From assembly GCF_032854445.1 (NCBI RefSeq), contig NC_088296.1, positions 4,051,246 to 4,115,245 on the forward strand: a DNA stretch of 64,000 nt, read 5' to 3'. The stretch is from Liolophura sinensis. Its lineage: Eukaryota > Mollusca > Polyplacophora > Chitonida > Chitonidae. A program made the translations under genes and the position numbers. Of the stretch, positions 36,170-47,219 are shown piece after piece; positions within the stretch are counted from its first letter, which is position 1; every line of letters starts with the position of its first letter. The notes beneath the pieces are model-generated. The model saw only the letters and a list, made by a program, of their open reading frames with translations, was not told the DNA's origin and did not search any database.

Positions 36170-37545
36170 GTATCAGCCACATTGTGTCACGGCACGGAAA
36201 AATGCCAAACTTGAGACAACCACATTGAGTCATAGCACGGATAAATGCTAAACTTGAGACAACCACACTGTGTCACAGCATGGAAAAATGCCAAACTTGA
36301 GACAACCACATTGTGTCACAGCACGGAAAAATGCTAAACTTGAGACAACCACATTGTGTCACAGCATGGAAAAATGCTAAACTTGAGGCAACCACATTGT
36401 GTCACGGCATGGACAAATGCTAAACTTGAGACAACCACATTGTGTCACAGCATGGAAAAATGCTAAACTTGAGACAACCACATTGTGTCACGGCACGAAA
36501 AAATGCTAAACGTGAGACAACCACATTGTGTCACAGCATGGAAAAATGCTGAACTTGAGACAACCACATTGTGTCACAGCACGGAAAAATGCTAAACTTG
36601 AGACAACCACACTGTGTCAGAGCACGGATAAATGCTAAACTTGAGACAACCACATTGTGTCATAGCACGGATAAATGCTAAACTTGAGACAACCACATTG
36701 TGTCACAGCATGGAAAAATGCTGAACTTGAGACAACCACATTGTGTCACAGCACGGAAAAATGCTAAACTTGAGACAACCACATTGTGTCACAGCACGGA
36801 TAAATGCTGAACTTGAGACAACCACATTGTGTCACAGCACGGAAAAATGCTAAACTTGAGACAACCACATTGTGTCACAGCACGGAAAAATGCTAAACTT
36901 GAGACAACCACATTGAGTCACAGCACGGATAAATGCTGAACTTGAGACAACCACATTGTGTCACAGCACGGACAAATGCTAAACCTGAGGCAGCGACATT
37001 GTGTCACAGCATGGAAAAATGCTGAACTTGAGACAACCACATTGTGTCACAGCACGGACAAATGCTAAACTTGAGACAACCACATTGTGTCACAGCACGG
37101 AAAAATGCTAAACTTGAGACAACCACATTGTGTCACAGCATGGATAAATGCTGAACTTGAGACAACCACATTGTGTCACAGCACGGATAAATGCTAAACC
37201 TGAGGCAGCGACATTGTGTCACAGCATGGAAAAATGCTAAACTTGAGACAACCACATTGTGTCACGGCACGAAAAAATGCTAAACGTGAGACAACCACAT
37301 TGTGTCACAGCACGGATAAATGCTGAACTTGAGACAACCACATTGTGTCACAGCACGGAAAAATGCTAAACTTGAGACAACCACATTGTGTCATAGCACG
37401 GATAAATGCTAAACTTGAGGAAACCACATTGTGTCACAGCACGGAAAAATGCTAAACCTAAGGCAACCACATTGTGTCATAGCACGGAAAAATGTTAAAC
37501 GTGAGACAACCACATTGCGTCACAGCACGGAAAAATGCCAAACTT
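36170..37545. repeat. 43-bp minisatellite, about 32 units
   Basis: Unit: ACATTGTGTCACAGCACGG followed by AAAAATGCTAAACTTGAGAC and AACC. Variants (ATAAATGC, CTGAACTTG, GGCAGCGAC) recur together, which suggests block duplications inside the array. Confidence 0.95.
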
Positions 37546-37567
37546 CAGGAAAATAACAATAACTTAC

Positions 37568-37603
37568 GGTTGAATTCTTGCAGAGGAAAGCCATTGGGCA
37601 CTT
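37568..37603 (-). CDS. Candidate 36-base exon of the minus-strand secreted protein
   Basis: On the minus strand a good acceptor (TGCATTTCTTCCCCGTCATG then CTAGCAG) leads into 36 open bases and the strong donor AACC|GTAAGTTATT. Both junctions are in phase 1, and the product is VPNGFPLQEFN. Joined in phase between the exons at 42849 and 34611 it gives a continuous protein and would create an N-glycosylation sequon (N-L-T) at the next junction. The frame is also open some 60 bases further upstream (through the cysteine of RLPCSS), so a longer exon with a poorer acceptor is possible. Confidence 0.35.
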
Positions 37604-37900
37604 CTGCTAGCATGACGGGGAAGAAATGCACACTACTGCATGGGAGCCTGTCACGTACTTTCCAGTCATGCCCATAAGTTTACAGTCAAATATGAGCCAG
37701 CCGCTATGTTCCTTCTACATGAACACTTATTCTACACTGATATACATTTGTTTCTCACTGCATTGCTAATGCTCCAGTCAGTTTAAACTCCTTTCAGTTT
37801 GCGGCTCATATTTTTGTCTGGTATTCCTGAATCCTTTAGATAAGCCCTTTGGAGAGCTTTTTCTACACAGTTTTCCACTCTGTAAATCCCTGTTTTCCAG

Positions 37901-38065
37901 TTCAAATACCATCACAGAAAACCACCAGTTGTGTAGAGGGCTTCAATTCAAAATCAATAATTCATATGACTCCATGTCTTAACCCCAAGAGCCTTGATCC
38001 ACCAGACAAATTTCATGAGGAGCCGTTATTTTCCCCTGGGTACAACAAACGTACACTGTACACAT
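37901..38065 (+). CDS. Candidate symmetrical exon on the + strand
   Basis: A textbook acceptor (AATCCCTGTTTTCCAG) precedes 165 open bases that end at the donor ACAT|GTAAGTAC. Both junctions are in phase 1. The product contains QIPSQKTTSCVEGFNSKS and ends FSPGYNKRTLYT, with two cysteines. I do not recognise it. It would sit on the strand opposite to the candidate exon at 37568, inside that gene's intron, and its donor is only 12 bases from the TA-flanked MITE. No partner exons were found, so this is uncertain. Confidence 0.25.
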
Positions 38066-38077
38066 GTAAGTACAATA

Positions 38078-38360
38078 GGGGAGTTTCGAATTCGAACTTT
38101 TTCTGTATTTTTTTAGATCTAACTCTTTTGTCATTCCAGCTGTATTACCAGTAAATGACTTAATTGTTCAGTTCCACAATTTTTTTCCATTGTTTTAAAT
38201 TAGATTAAATCTCTACATTACTGTTTAGTGAAATTTTTTTTCACATGCTCACGTTACTAAATATGATAAGAAAATACTTGCTTAAATTTTTGACAGGTCC
38301 CAAGATATAGTAGGACTATTTTAATTTTTTGTGATAAAAAATTTAAACTCGAAACTCCCC
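38078..38360. mobile_element. 283-bp MITE with TA target-site duplication
   Basis: The left end GGGGAGTTTCGAATTCGAAC and the reverse complement of the right end GGGGAGTTTCGAGTTTAAAT match perfectly over 12 bases and well beyond. TA flanks both sides (38076-38077 and 38361-38362), as in Tc1/mariner-type elements (known of that superfamily). The AT-rich interior has no coding capacity. Confidence 0.85.
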
Positions 38361-38509
38361 TACTACATTTTTTCAGAATGTCTTGGAAGCGAAGTTTTCA
38401 GGTAGGCCACTGGGAGCATGTGTATCATAATTTTCAGTCTGTAAACTCTCCATCAACTGCAAGATCTGCAATAATGACCTTGATTGCCTTTTTTGACAAT
38501 GTACAAGTA

Positions 38510-41080
38510 TACAACCAATCCAACCATTTCAACCTGTCTACTACCAAAAGCCTGACCAAAAGCAAACCCCTGACAGGCTACAACAACACCCTTAGCAGGC
38601 TTCTTCCATTCTGGTGAAGGCGGTGAAGGTGTGTATGTAGCAAACATATAGTGGCCTATCACAAAGTGAATACATGCATGTACATGAATACAACAAACCC
38701 AAGTCTTAACCTGTCTACCACCATTCCGCAAATCCACCAGCTCACAGTGTAGCTGGTGGACATTACACGACCATGGATATAGTAACCATACAATTATCAT
38801 CAACCTTCTACAACATGTCTGTCATTCTCCCATAAGTGTACCAAAAGCATACCACTGGCAGCCTACTAGCACAATATTTCAGAGCTTCTAGCATTCCACT
38901 ATTGCCCAGCTCATGGTGTTGCAGTATTACAGGACCACGGATATAGTGACCATTCAGCTATCATCAACCTTCTACAACATGTCTGTCATTCTCCCATAAG
39001 TGTACCAAAAGCATACCACTGGCAGGCTACTAGCACACTCTTACAAGGCTTCTAGCATTCCACTATTGCCCAGCTCACGGTGTTGCAGTATTACAGGGCC
39101 ACGGATATAGTGACCATTCAGTTATCATCAACCTTCTACAACATGTCTGTCATTCCCCCATAAGTGTACCAAAAGCATACCACTGGCAGGCTACTAGCAC
39201 ACTCTTACAAGGCTTCTAGCATTCCACTACTGCCCAGCTCACGGTGTTGCAGTATTACAGGGCCACGGATATAGTGACCATACAACTATCATCAACCTTC
39301 TACAACATGTCTGTCATTCCCCCATAAGTGTACCAAAAGCATACCACTGGCAGGCTACTAGCACACTCTTACAAGGCTTCTAGCATTCCACTACTGCCCA
39401 GCTCACGGTATAGCAGTATTACAGGACTATGGATATAGTGACGATTCAGCTATCATCAACCTTCTACAACATGTCTGTCATCCTTCCATAAGTGTACCAA
39501 AAGCATACCACTGGCAGGCTACTAGCACACTCTTACAAGGCTTCTAGCATTCCACTACTGCCCAGCTCACGGTGTAGCAGTATTACAGGACTATGGATAT
39601 AGTGACGATTCAGCTATCATCAACCTTCTACAACATGTCTGTCATCCTTCCATAAGTGTACCAAAAGCATACCACTGGCAGGCTACTAGCACACTCTTAC
39701 AAGGCTTCTAGCATTCCACTACTGCCCAGCTCACGGTGTAGCAGTATTAAAGGACTATGGATATAGTGACCATTCAGCTATCATCAACCTTCTACAACAT
39801 GTCTGTCATTCTCCCATAAGTGTACCAAAAGCATACCACTGGCAGGCTACTAGCACACTCTTACAAGGCTTCTAGCATTCCACTACTGCCCAGCTCACGG
39901 TGTAGCAGTATTAAAGGACTATGGATATAGTGACGATTCAGCTATCATCAACCTTCTACAACATGTCTGTCATCCTTCCATAAGTGTACCAAAAGCATAC
40001 CACTGGCAGGCTACTAGCACACTCTTACAAGGTTTCTAGCATTCCACTATTGCCCAGCTCACGGTGTTGCAGTATTACAGGACTATGGATATAGTGACCA
40101 TTCAGCTATCATCAACCTTCTACAACATGTCTGTCATCCTTCCATAAGTGTACCAAAAGCATACCACTGGCAGGCTACTAGCACACTCTTACAAGGTTTC
40201 TAGCATTCCACTATTGCCCAGCTCACGGTGTTGCAGTATTACAGGACTATGGATATAGTGACCATTCAGCTATCATCAACCTTCTACAACATGTCTGTCA
40301 TCCTTCCATAAGTGTACCAAAAGCATACCACTGGCAGGCTACTAGCACACTCTTACAAGGCTTCTAGCATTCCACTACTGCCCAGCTCACGGTTGTAGCA
40401 GTATTAAAGGACTATGGATATAGTGACGATTCAGCTATCATCAACCTTCTACAACATGTCTGTCATCCTTCCATAAGTGTACCAAAAGCATACCACTGGC
40501 AGGCTACTAGCACACTCTTACAAGGTTTCTAGCATTCCACTATTGCCCAGCTCACGGTGTAGCAGTATTACAGGACCTTGGATATAGTGACCATGCAACT
40601 ACCATCAACCTTCTACAACATGTCTGTCATTCTCCCATAAGTGTACCAAAAGCATACCACTGGCAGGCTACTAGCACACTCTTACAAGCCTTCTAGCCTT
40701 CCACAAGCTAAATGTTGTAACCACCCAACTGAATGTGTACATTATTATTGTTAATGGACTGTAGGAAAAGTTACAATTCAAATAAAATCACAACCATCCA
40801 CACCTTGCTTGTCTCCACTTACATGTAATTCACAGGTGGACCAAAATCAAACAACTGGCAAGTTCCCAGGACACTCCTACAAGGCTTCTATCCTGCTATA
40901 AGCTATCACCCTGCTGGCTAAACATGTACAATATTATTACCAATAGATTGTGCAAAAAGTGACAATAATGCGGACCAAATCAATTCCAAACTTCCACAAC
41001 CTGCCTGCCTCGATTTAATAATTTACAGGTGCACCATAAGGAAACCTGTGGCAGGCAGACAGTGCACTAGCTGTACAGTG
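38510..41080. repeat. 164-bp satellite array
   Basis: Twelve near-identical units between about 38760 and 40730. The marker TTCTACAACATGTCTGTCAT recurs at 38806, 38970, 39134, 39298, 39462, 39626, 39790, 39954, 40118, 40282, 40447 and 40611, which is every 164 bases except for one inserted T. Decayed units flank the core on both sides (38510-38760 and 40790-41080). The 116-codon minus-strand frame at 38803-38453 lies in a decayed unit and is not a gene. Confidence 0.95.
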
Positions 41081-41454
41081 AGAAGATACAAGCAGTATCT
41101 TGTATCGAATACCAATACAACATCCCACCAAATAAACCAGGCTAAAGCAAGCTAAGTTATTCTTAGACAATTATGACTATCTACTGTTTGGACTAGTCAA
41201 ATATTTCCCAACAACAAATGGCTATTACAGTGTGTTAGATGGTTACCCAATCAGTTCATCAAAAAATGGGGAGAAGATATTAGAAACTCAGCTTAAATCC
41301 CCTTTTACCAGGAAATCAAGAGCACACTTGAGATAGAAAAATACCTTTACAAGTTACCTGACCAACTCTCACTTACTTTACCACACTTTCGGTCGTCAAG
41401 TACATGTACTTGCTCAAGGTTAATGATGTATAATGCGAGGCCCTCCAGTCTCCC
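41081..41454. other. Gene-free region
   Basis: Unique sequence. A minus-strand GTAAGTGAG donor-like site at about 41376, with an open frame reading QVHVLDDRKCGK before it, was noted, but the acceptor is poor. Confidence 0.3.
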
Positions 41455-41560
41455 CCCTCCCCCCCCCCACCCCCCCCACCCCCACCCACCAATAAAACCA
41501 ACCACTGTCATGCTGTACAAGTGAAAATCCTTGAGGATGGCATAAAACAATAATTGAATA
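41455..41560 (+). mobile_element. C-rich run and decayed main SINE tail
   Basis: A C-rich simple stretch (CCCCCCCCCACCCCCCC) is followed by GTCATGCTGTACAAGTGAAA, ATCCTTGAGGATGGCATAAA and ATTGAATAAAT, recognisable as the 3' part of the main SINE. Confidence 0.5.
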
Positions 41561-41755
41561 AATATACACCTATGTAAATAAATAAACACCTATGTAAATA
41601 AATATACACCTATGTAAATAAATAAACACCTATTTAAATAAATATACACCTATGTAAATAAATATACACCTATGTAAATAAATAAACACCTATGTAAATA
41701 AATATACACCTATGTAAATAAATAAACACCTATGTAAATAAATAAATAAACATGT
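41560..41755. repeat. 20-bp AAATAAATACACCTATGT array
   Basis: About nine copies of ACACCTATGTAAATAAATAA/T. It grows directly out of the AATAAAT tail of the SINE fragment, so the array probably arose by expansion of a SINE tail. Confidence 0.9.
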
Positions 41756-42848
41756 TGTGTCGCAGTATGATCCCTATCATATTTTATATCTAAGATTTTA
41801 GCCCAAGTCTGCAGCCAATATAGTTTTCCAAAGTCAGAGTATAAAAGCAGCAGATTTAGTTCATATTTAGTATACTGTTACACAATTATTTTAGGGCTAA
41901 GTAAAAAATTGAAGACTTGTCTTAACGTTTAATCTGGTATTAAGTCTTAAATCAGTTTTCAACAACCGGGCCCTGTGCCCAGTAGTTCAAACATGTAATA
42001 GGACTTAGGCTCCGTAATAACTTTAGTCCAGACTAAAGTGTCGTTTACTTTGTATAAGGATAAGACTGGTATTTAGATTTAAGCCTGACTTAACTACAAT
42101 ACACATTTGAACAACTGGCTCCAGAAGTCATAAACGGCTTTGTGGAATTGGCCTCAGAACATATAAACTACTGCTATTAACCAATGAAATCCGTGGTTTT
42201 ACATCATCCACTCATTTGTTAGACTTCTCAAAGTATTGATTTACAAATCAAGCATTAAAGGGTACTTGATATGCTTGGGGTTTTTTTTTGTTAATATATA
42301 GATAAAGACTAATATTTCAGATTAAGTTCTCTGATGAAGTCATTTCTAGAAAATTTCTGAACATTGTTGAAAAACATGCATAAAATAGAGGGTTTGAATA
42401 GGTTTAGTATGCCTTAAAAGCGAATCTTGTTTATTTCTTTCTTTTTTAATTTTTTCATTTCACTTAAAACTATAGTCTTCATTGTAAAGCACCATTACAA
42501 GTGTCCATTATGTTTAAAAACATGATTTTTCACTTCCATCTGACAGGTGTAAGCAATTGTAAGCAATTATCTGCATTTGTATCAGCCAATTATGGCCGTA
42601 TAATTACTCAGGATATGTAACTTGTGAAAAGTAAACTTAAGAGGTCTATGGCCTAACACACACTCAATCAAATCTCAGATATAACAATTAAGGTTGCAAT
42701 TAAGTCTTTTAATATAGAACTTGAATAAATGTTCCGATAATTAAGATATAACCAAAACAACACGAAATCTAACATATTTAATTGACCCTTTGCCTGCCAG
42801 CAAAGTGATGCTCAAATAAAACAACTCTCTTCGAAATTCACCCCTTAC
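41756..42848. other. Intron sequence of the candidate minus-strand gene
   Basis: AT-rich, no exon seen. The part 41925-42125 has opposed blocks (ATTAAGTCTTAAATCAG, CAACAACCGGGCCC and ATTTAAGCCTGACTTAA, TTGAACAACTGGCTCC) that look like a decayed palindromic element. Confidence 0.35.
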
Positions 42849-42946
42849 CATGCACACAAGCAAACTTCACCGGCGTGTTTAATACAGCCAATACAATCAA
42901 CATCAGGGTCAAATACAGCTTTATCATTTTGGCACCCTTTTCAGCC
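42849..42946 (-). CDS. Signal-peptide exon of a secreted protein (family unknown)
   Basis: On the minus strand an ATG at 42927 in a favourable context (GCCAAAATGA) opens 26 codons plus one base, ending at the donor TGCATG|GTAAGG. The product starts MIKLYLTLMLIVLAVLNTPV and continues KFACVH. A lysine n-region, a hydrophobic core of about 13 residues and a cleavage site after KFA make a convincing signal peptide. A possible acceptor (CAAATTATAG) begins the exon at 42946, giving 19 bases of 5' untranslated sequence. The intron after it is in phase 1, which matches the candidate exons at 37603-37568 and 34611-34513. The rest of the protein would lie further left. I do not know the family. Confidence 0.55.
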
Positions 42947-43273
42947 CTATAATTTGGGATTAAAATGAGAAATTGTGGCACTATAGATAGCTAATATTAC
43001 ACTAAATATGCAACTTAATGACGAAGATAGAGACTGAATAAGGTACAATATTAAATCACATATTTTCAACGCTAAATTAATCAGATTAAATTCCTCTTAA
43101 TTTGGGCACTTTGGGGCTTTGGTTTCAATTTCAGCATCCATTAGGGACATACATGTAAAAAATAGTTACCTGCATGTGATCCTCAATATTACTGACAAAA
43201 GGCAATGGACAGGGAAAAAAAAAGAAATACCTGTACAACTGCATTACGCAAATAACAAGTTTTACAAACATAC

Positions 43274-43346
43274 CTTCGTCTTGGAAAACTGGCATGTTGC
43301 GATCTTGATCTGTTTGTATCAGAGAGTGAAGGCAACGAGGATTATA
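43274..43346 (-). promoter_or_regulatory. Candidate promoter and 5' exon for the signal-peptide gene
   Basis: On the minus strand a TATAAT (43346-43341) is followed about 30 bases later by a plausible start region (TTCACTCTCTG), then by a consensus donor CGAAG|GTATGT with the exon's last base at 43274. It lies about 330 bases upstream of the signal-peptide exon. An upstream ATG (ATGCCAGTTTTC) occurs in this exon. A second small exon-like segment with a good pyrimidine tract and a CAG|GTAACT donor lies at about 43173-43152. All of this is inference from signal sequences. Confidence 0.3.
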
Positions 43347-44490
43347 GCGTGAGTTACAGAGGATTGGCCGACAATCGGTCGGTCAATCACTCTGGCCATG
43401 CGAGTTCTTGACTCGGATCCTCGAAGGTGAAATGTTAAGAGATACTACAGGTTTGTCTGCGGAACATCGAGCCCAATATGAACTATCAGGGGCATATTTA
43501 CAAATGGGCCAGTGTCAATTAGCGTTGTGCGTGATCGCGTACTGCTTCAGCCTATCTCCCCCCCCTCCCCAAATCTCTCCCCCAGCCCTCCCCCATTCCT
43601 CACTCACCCCCCCCCCCCCCATTTCCTCAGTTTAGCCCAGTATGTGGCTGTTCCATCCCTAAAAACATTGGACTACATGTATGTGCCGTACATAGTGTTA
43701 CAACGCTGCGAAAAGTTTTACTGAGTGAGCAGACGGCTGTGCTATGAATAATTAATGAGATCGCAAGTAATATCGGAAGTGGCGCACAGACCCCTGCCTG
43801 GAGCAAACGGCCAGTTCACGGTACCTCACTCGTCAAGCGAACACAATTCGCTATCAAGTGTCCACACATTAAACCACAATCTCCCGAGCAGACCCAGTTA
43901 TTAAAACAGCCCGATGCCCCTGTCTCACCCCCCACCCCCCACCCCTAATCCCTCTGACCCTACCACGATTAGCTCCACTAACTGTATAAGACATTGTCTT
44001 GTGATATTGTGATAATAGTCTTATATTAAGCATGGCTATCAGCTCAAGGCAATAAAGCCTACATGTATGTAAAACAGATTTGTCCTCTTGGTATCAGCAT
44101 GTAACAATTAGCAGAAGAAAATCTGACTTTATATCAATCAAAGACTCATAATAAATACATGCAATTTTCTGCCAATCTTCAAAGTGATTTGATATTATTG
44201 CGAAGACAGTAATTAATCATCATTCAGAACCGACAGGAATATCTGCTCAGAGACTTCTGTATCTACTGTAATTCTTCAATTTACAAGGCGCATGGAGTCA
44301 GGCCATTTTCACAGCAGGAGACGACGCTAGACTGCCCAGTGTAAGACACCAGCGATTTAAACCCGTCATGTAGCCATCATGAGCACGATATCACGGCCAC
44401 GCCGAGCCCAAGTTGAATGCTGGCTCAGGTATAAAGAACCCATAAGGAACAAGAGCACGTTCAACCACTACAACACAGCCTTTCATTATG
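43347..44490. other. Mixed GC-richer region upstream of the candidate minus-strand gene
   Basis: Unique, CpG-containing sequence from 43350 to 43550 and 43780 to 43900, with poly-pyrimidine/C runs at 43555-43625 and 43930-43950. A TTG-started open frame at 43408-43635 reads protein-like at first (LSAEHRAQYELSGAYLQMGQ) but has no ATG and runs into the C-rich stretch. I treat this as probable promoter-proximal DNA. Confidence 0.25.
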
Positions 44491-44499
44491 TTTTCATTA

Positions 44500-44572
44500 C
44501 ATGTACGTATGTACGTATGTACGTATGTAGGTATGTTTGTATGTATGTATGTATGTACGTATGTTTGTACCG
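44500..44572. repeat. (GTAT/GTAC)n microsatellite
   Basis: Repeats of GTACGTAT and GTATGTAT for about 70 bases. Confidence 0.9.
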
Positions 44573-44574
44573 AA

Positions 44575-44825
44575 ATTGTGCCAAACAATTTTTTAGTCTT
44601 ATGACAATGATCAGTCATTAGGTGTGTGTACAATATGCTGTTCTTTTAGTCCATGCCGCCAAAGTGCTGTTGTCACTAAAGTATCATGCCGACGACACCA
44701 GACATGACACCCCACCCAGTCACATTAAATATGTGCCATTTTCAAAGTCTTTGGTATGACCCAATCCAGGTTTGATCCTGGGTCTCCCGACTTCGACGCA
44801 GACACTCTTACCATTAGGCCACTGA
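44575..44825 (-). mobile_element. tRNA-headed SINE, second group, copy 2
   Basis: Partner of 11070-11402: shared CATGCCGCC, GACACCAGACATGACA and the reversed tRNA head (GACCCAATCCAGGTTTGATC ... CTTACCATTAGGCCA). Confidence 0.75.
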
Positions 44826-45730
44826 AGGGGATCTATGTAACTATAAGAAATGCTTTGTCTTTATCATGTGTAGTCTTACATGAATTTCTCACTTCATTTG
44901 TACTTTTCCTCACTATAGTATCTTTTTTTCAAATTTGTGCAAATACAAATGTATATACATGTAAAATAATGAATTCTTTTTATATAAATTCTAAATTATC
45001 AGGATGTTTACTGCGTTGACCGTTTGCCAACAACCTGACAAGGCAGGCACATTCAAGCCACAGGGCAAACAAAGGTGTCCCAGGATGCATCACAAACATG
45101 GCAGACAAATTCATCAAAGCTGAAACGTTGCATAACTTGAAACTTTGAACAGGCGGCAAAATTGTAAATTGTCACGAAACCGTCACATATATATAACGGG
45201 TCCTGTGTTGACAGCTTCGTGTCCGTGTACGACAAATGAAAACAACAAACTTGTTCACAATACATCATTTGCCCTCCGTGGACTAGCTATCCCATGAGGC
45301 CGTGCGGCAGCTGATAATGAATGGCAGCTGGCTATTGGCTCACTATAATTAAGCAATTCTTTCTGCTGCACATCATCGCACTTGGATGCATTGCACATGT
45401 GCGACTGTTACCATCTTTCGCAGTCATCATTACATATATTATATTTAAGTACATCACTACCACACGTACGGTACATGTACAGATCCAAGCTCGACTTCAA
45501 AATTGGTGCAATGGACAAGTCCTACCTACCCTCCCCCCCCCCCAATCCCGCAAAAAAAATAAAAGGAATGAGGAGTACAGTGTATATATATCTGTCAAGT
45601 TCAAGAGAGCTAGGTAACAGAAGAATAAAAAACGGTTTCCTTCGTTAAATTTTTTTCAACCAATTGTGTTATTATCTGCATAGGCTCCTGCATATGTACA
45701 GGGATGAAAACTCTTATATTAGCCCTTCAT
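44826..45730. other. Gene-free region
   Basis: Unique sequence with a short CpG-containing part at 45150-45480 and a C run at about 45532. No exon supported. Confidence 0.35.
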
Positions 45731-45850
45731 TTTATTTATTTACTTATTTGATTGTCCCATACCACCACACTCAAGAATATTTCGCTACAGCCCAGTTTGA
45801 TCATGGGGTGGATGCAACATGTGTGTGCAGTGTAAACCACAGACCTCTGG
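45731..45850 (-). mobile_element. Main SINE family, decayed reversed fragment
   Basis: TTTATTTATTTACTTATTTG, CACACTCAAGAATATTTCGC and TTTGATCATGGGGTGG correspond to the reversed tail and core, heavily mutated. Confidence 0.5.
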
Positions 45851-45897
45851 CAAATCCTAAAATTCTTTCTCCCAGATATGCATGTACACCATACTGG

Positions 45898-46300
45898 TTG
45901 ATGATAGCTACCTTAAGTGACCTAAAATTTCGCCCAATAGAAGTGCATTTTTAGAGGCTAATAAATGTTACAAAATATTATTTTGGTATTGCAACTTGCA
46001 ATTTTCCACTAGAATATCATTCCATGCTCCAAGCAAACCTCAATATACATATACCTTTCAAAAATCAATAGAACCTACGGATGGTTGTGAGCTTCCCCCG
46101 GGCTCAGCCGGGTTTTCTCCCACCATAATGCTGGCCACCGGCGTATAAGTGAAATAATCTTGAGTACGGCGTAAAACACAAATCAAATGAATAAATAAGT
46201 GAAAAATCAACAGAACTCTCCAAATCAGGAAAAATGGGCAAGTTAGTCGTGCATGAAATTTATGGTCATTTAGGGTGAATGGTTTTCACCAAACACTAGA
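45898..46300 (+). repeat. Dispersed repeat copy 1, split by a SINE insertion
   Basis: Shares with 49146-49395 the blocks CCTAAAATTTCGCCCA, AATTTTCCACTAGAATATCA, TTCCATGCTCCAAGCAAAC, AACAGAACTCTCCAAATCAGG and GCAAGTTAGTCGTGCATG. The SINE at 46075-46201 interrupts it, which shows the order of insertion. Confidence 0.75.
46075..46201 (+). mobile_element. Main SINE family, 5'-truncated, nested copy
   Basis: From CTACGGATGGTTGTGAGC to CAAATGAATAAATAAG. It is flanked by AAAAATCAATAGAAC (46060-46074) and AAAAATCAACAGAAC (46202-46216), a 15-base target-site duplication with one mismatch. It lies inside the dispersed repeat 45898-46300. Confidence 0.9.
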
Positions 46301-46317
46301 CTGAGTAAATAACTATG

Positions 46318-46585
46318 CATGAGTTGTGGACCAAAGATGGGTTTGAACTGGCACATCATGTGAATTAAAAGCGCAATCACCTTTAAGCACTTGACTATTG
46401 CCCGCTCCCATGTCCTTTTTAGGGTGACATGTACCCTGCATTATCAGGCCCACAAGATGTGAGAGTGGGGAGAATCCACAAATTCGGTGTCCAAGGCCAG
46501 GTTTGAACCTGCATCTCTTTTTGTGTTCTAGGAATTCAACAGGCAAGTCTTTTATCACCACTACACTGCAGCCCACTCCCCCAGT
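46318..46585 (-). mobile_element. Two tRNA-like SINE heads (third group)
   Basis: GGACCAAAGATGGGTTTGAACTGG at about 46325 and GTCCAAGGCCAGGTTTGAAC at about 46490 are both reversed T-arm/B-box regions followed by tRNA-like text. They resemble those at 6050, 17983 and 35190. Confidence 0.45.
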
Positions 46586-46809
46586 TCACTTGACATGACA
46601 GTTTGAATGACAACATGTCTATTCATGAGTGTTGCATTATACGGGTACAAGTAGCACTCAGTAACCAGGGCTGATGCTTTGTCCACACACCCACATACTG
46701 AAGGAGGGGCGCTCCGGCTCAGGGACCTCAGCTTTCAAGACTGCAGATTAACCCTGCTGCATGGCTTTGCACAGTCTGGGCAATGTATTGATTATACAGT
46801 GTTGTATAA

Positions 46810-46960
46810 AATTTCATATTTGGAGATGTGTTGTCAACAATGTAACATGCTCCATGGAATTGTGTTGTCAACAATGTAACATGCTCCATGGAATTGTGTC
46901 GTCAACAATGTAACATGCTCTATGGAAATGTGTTGTCAACAATGTAACATGCACCATGAC
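46810..46960. repeat. 34-bp minisatellite
   Basis: Four copies of GTGTTGTCAACAATGTAACA followed by TGCTCCATGGAATT. Confidence 0.9.
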
Positions 46961-47219
46961 ATATTTGTATCCAGTGTACTTGAGGCTCGAGTACATGTTT
47001 TGTGTGCAAATCGGTGAGCGAAGAACTACAGCTCCAACGAACTGGAAAAATACAACTGATAGGAAAGATAGCCATGAAGTATACAATGTTCCCATAATGA
47101 ATGCAGCTGGATATTGTAATCATACATTTATGGTGTCCAGCGCTGCCAATATATGAAATGAGTGACTGAGGATGAGATGTGGAATGGTAATTCTGGTAGA
47201 CACACTCTCTACATGTACA

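Noticed and set aside
38453-38803. 116-codon minus-strand frame
   Set aside because: It lies in decayed units of the 164-bp satellite, recognisable by CAACCTGTCTAC and CTGACAGGCTAC blocks.
43408-43724. Overlapping + strand frames rich in proline
   Set aside because: They start at TTG or inside, and run through a C-rich low-complexity tract; no homology recognised.
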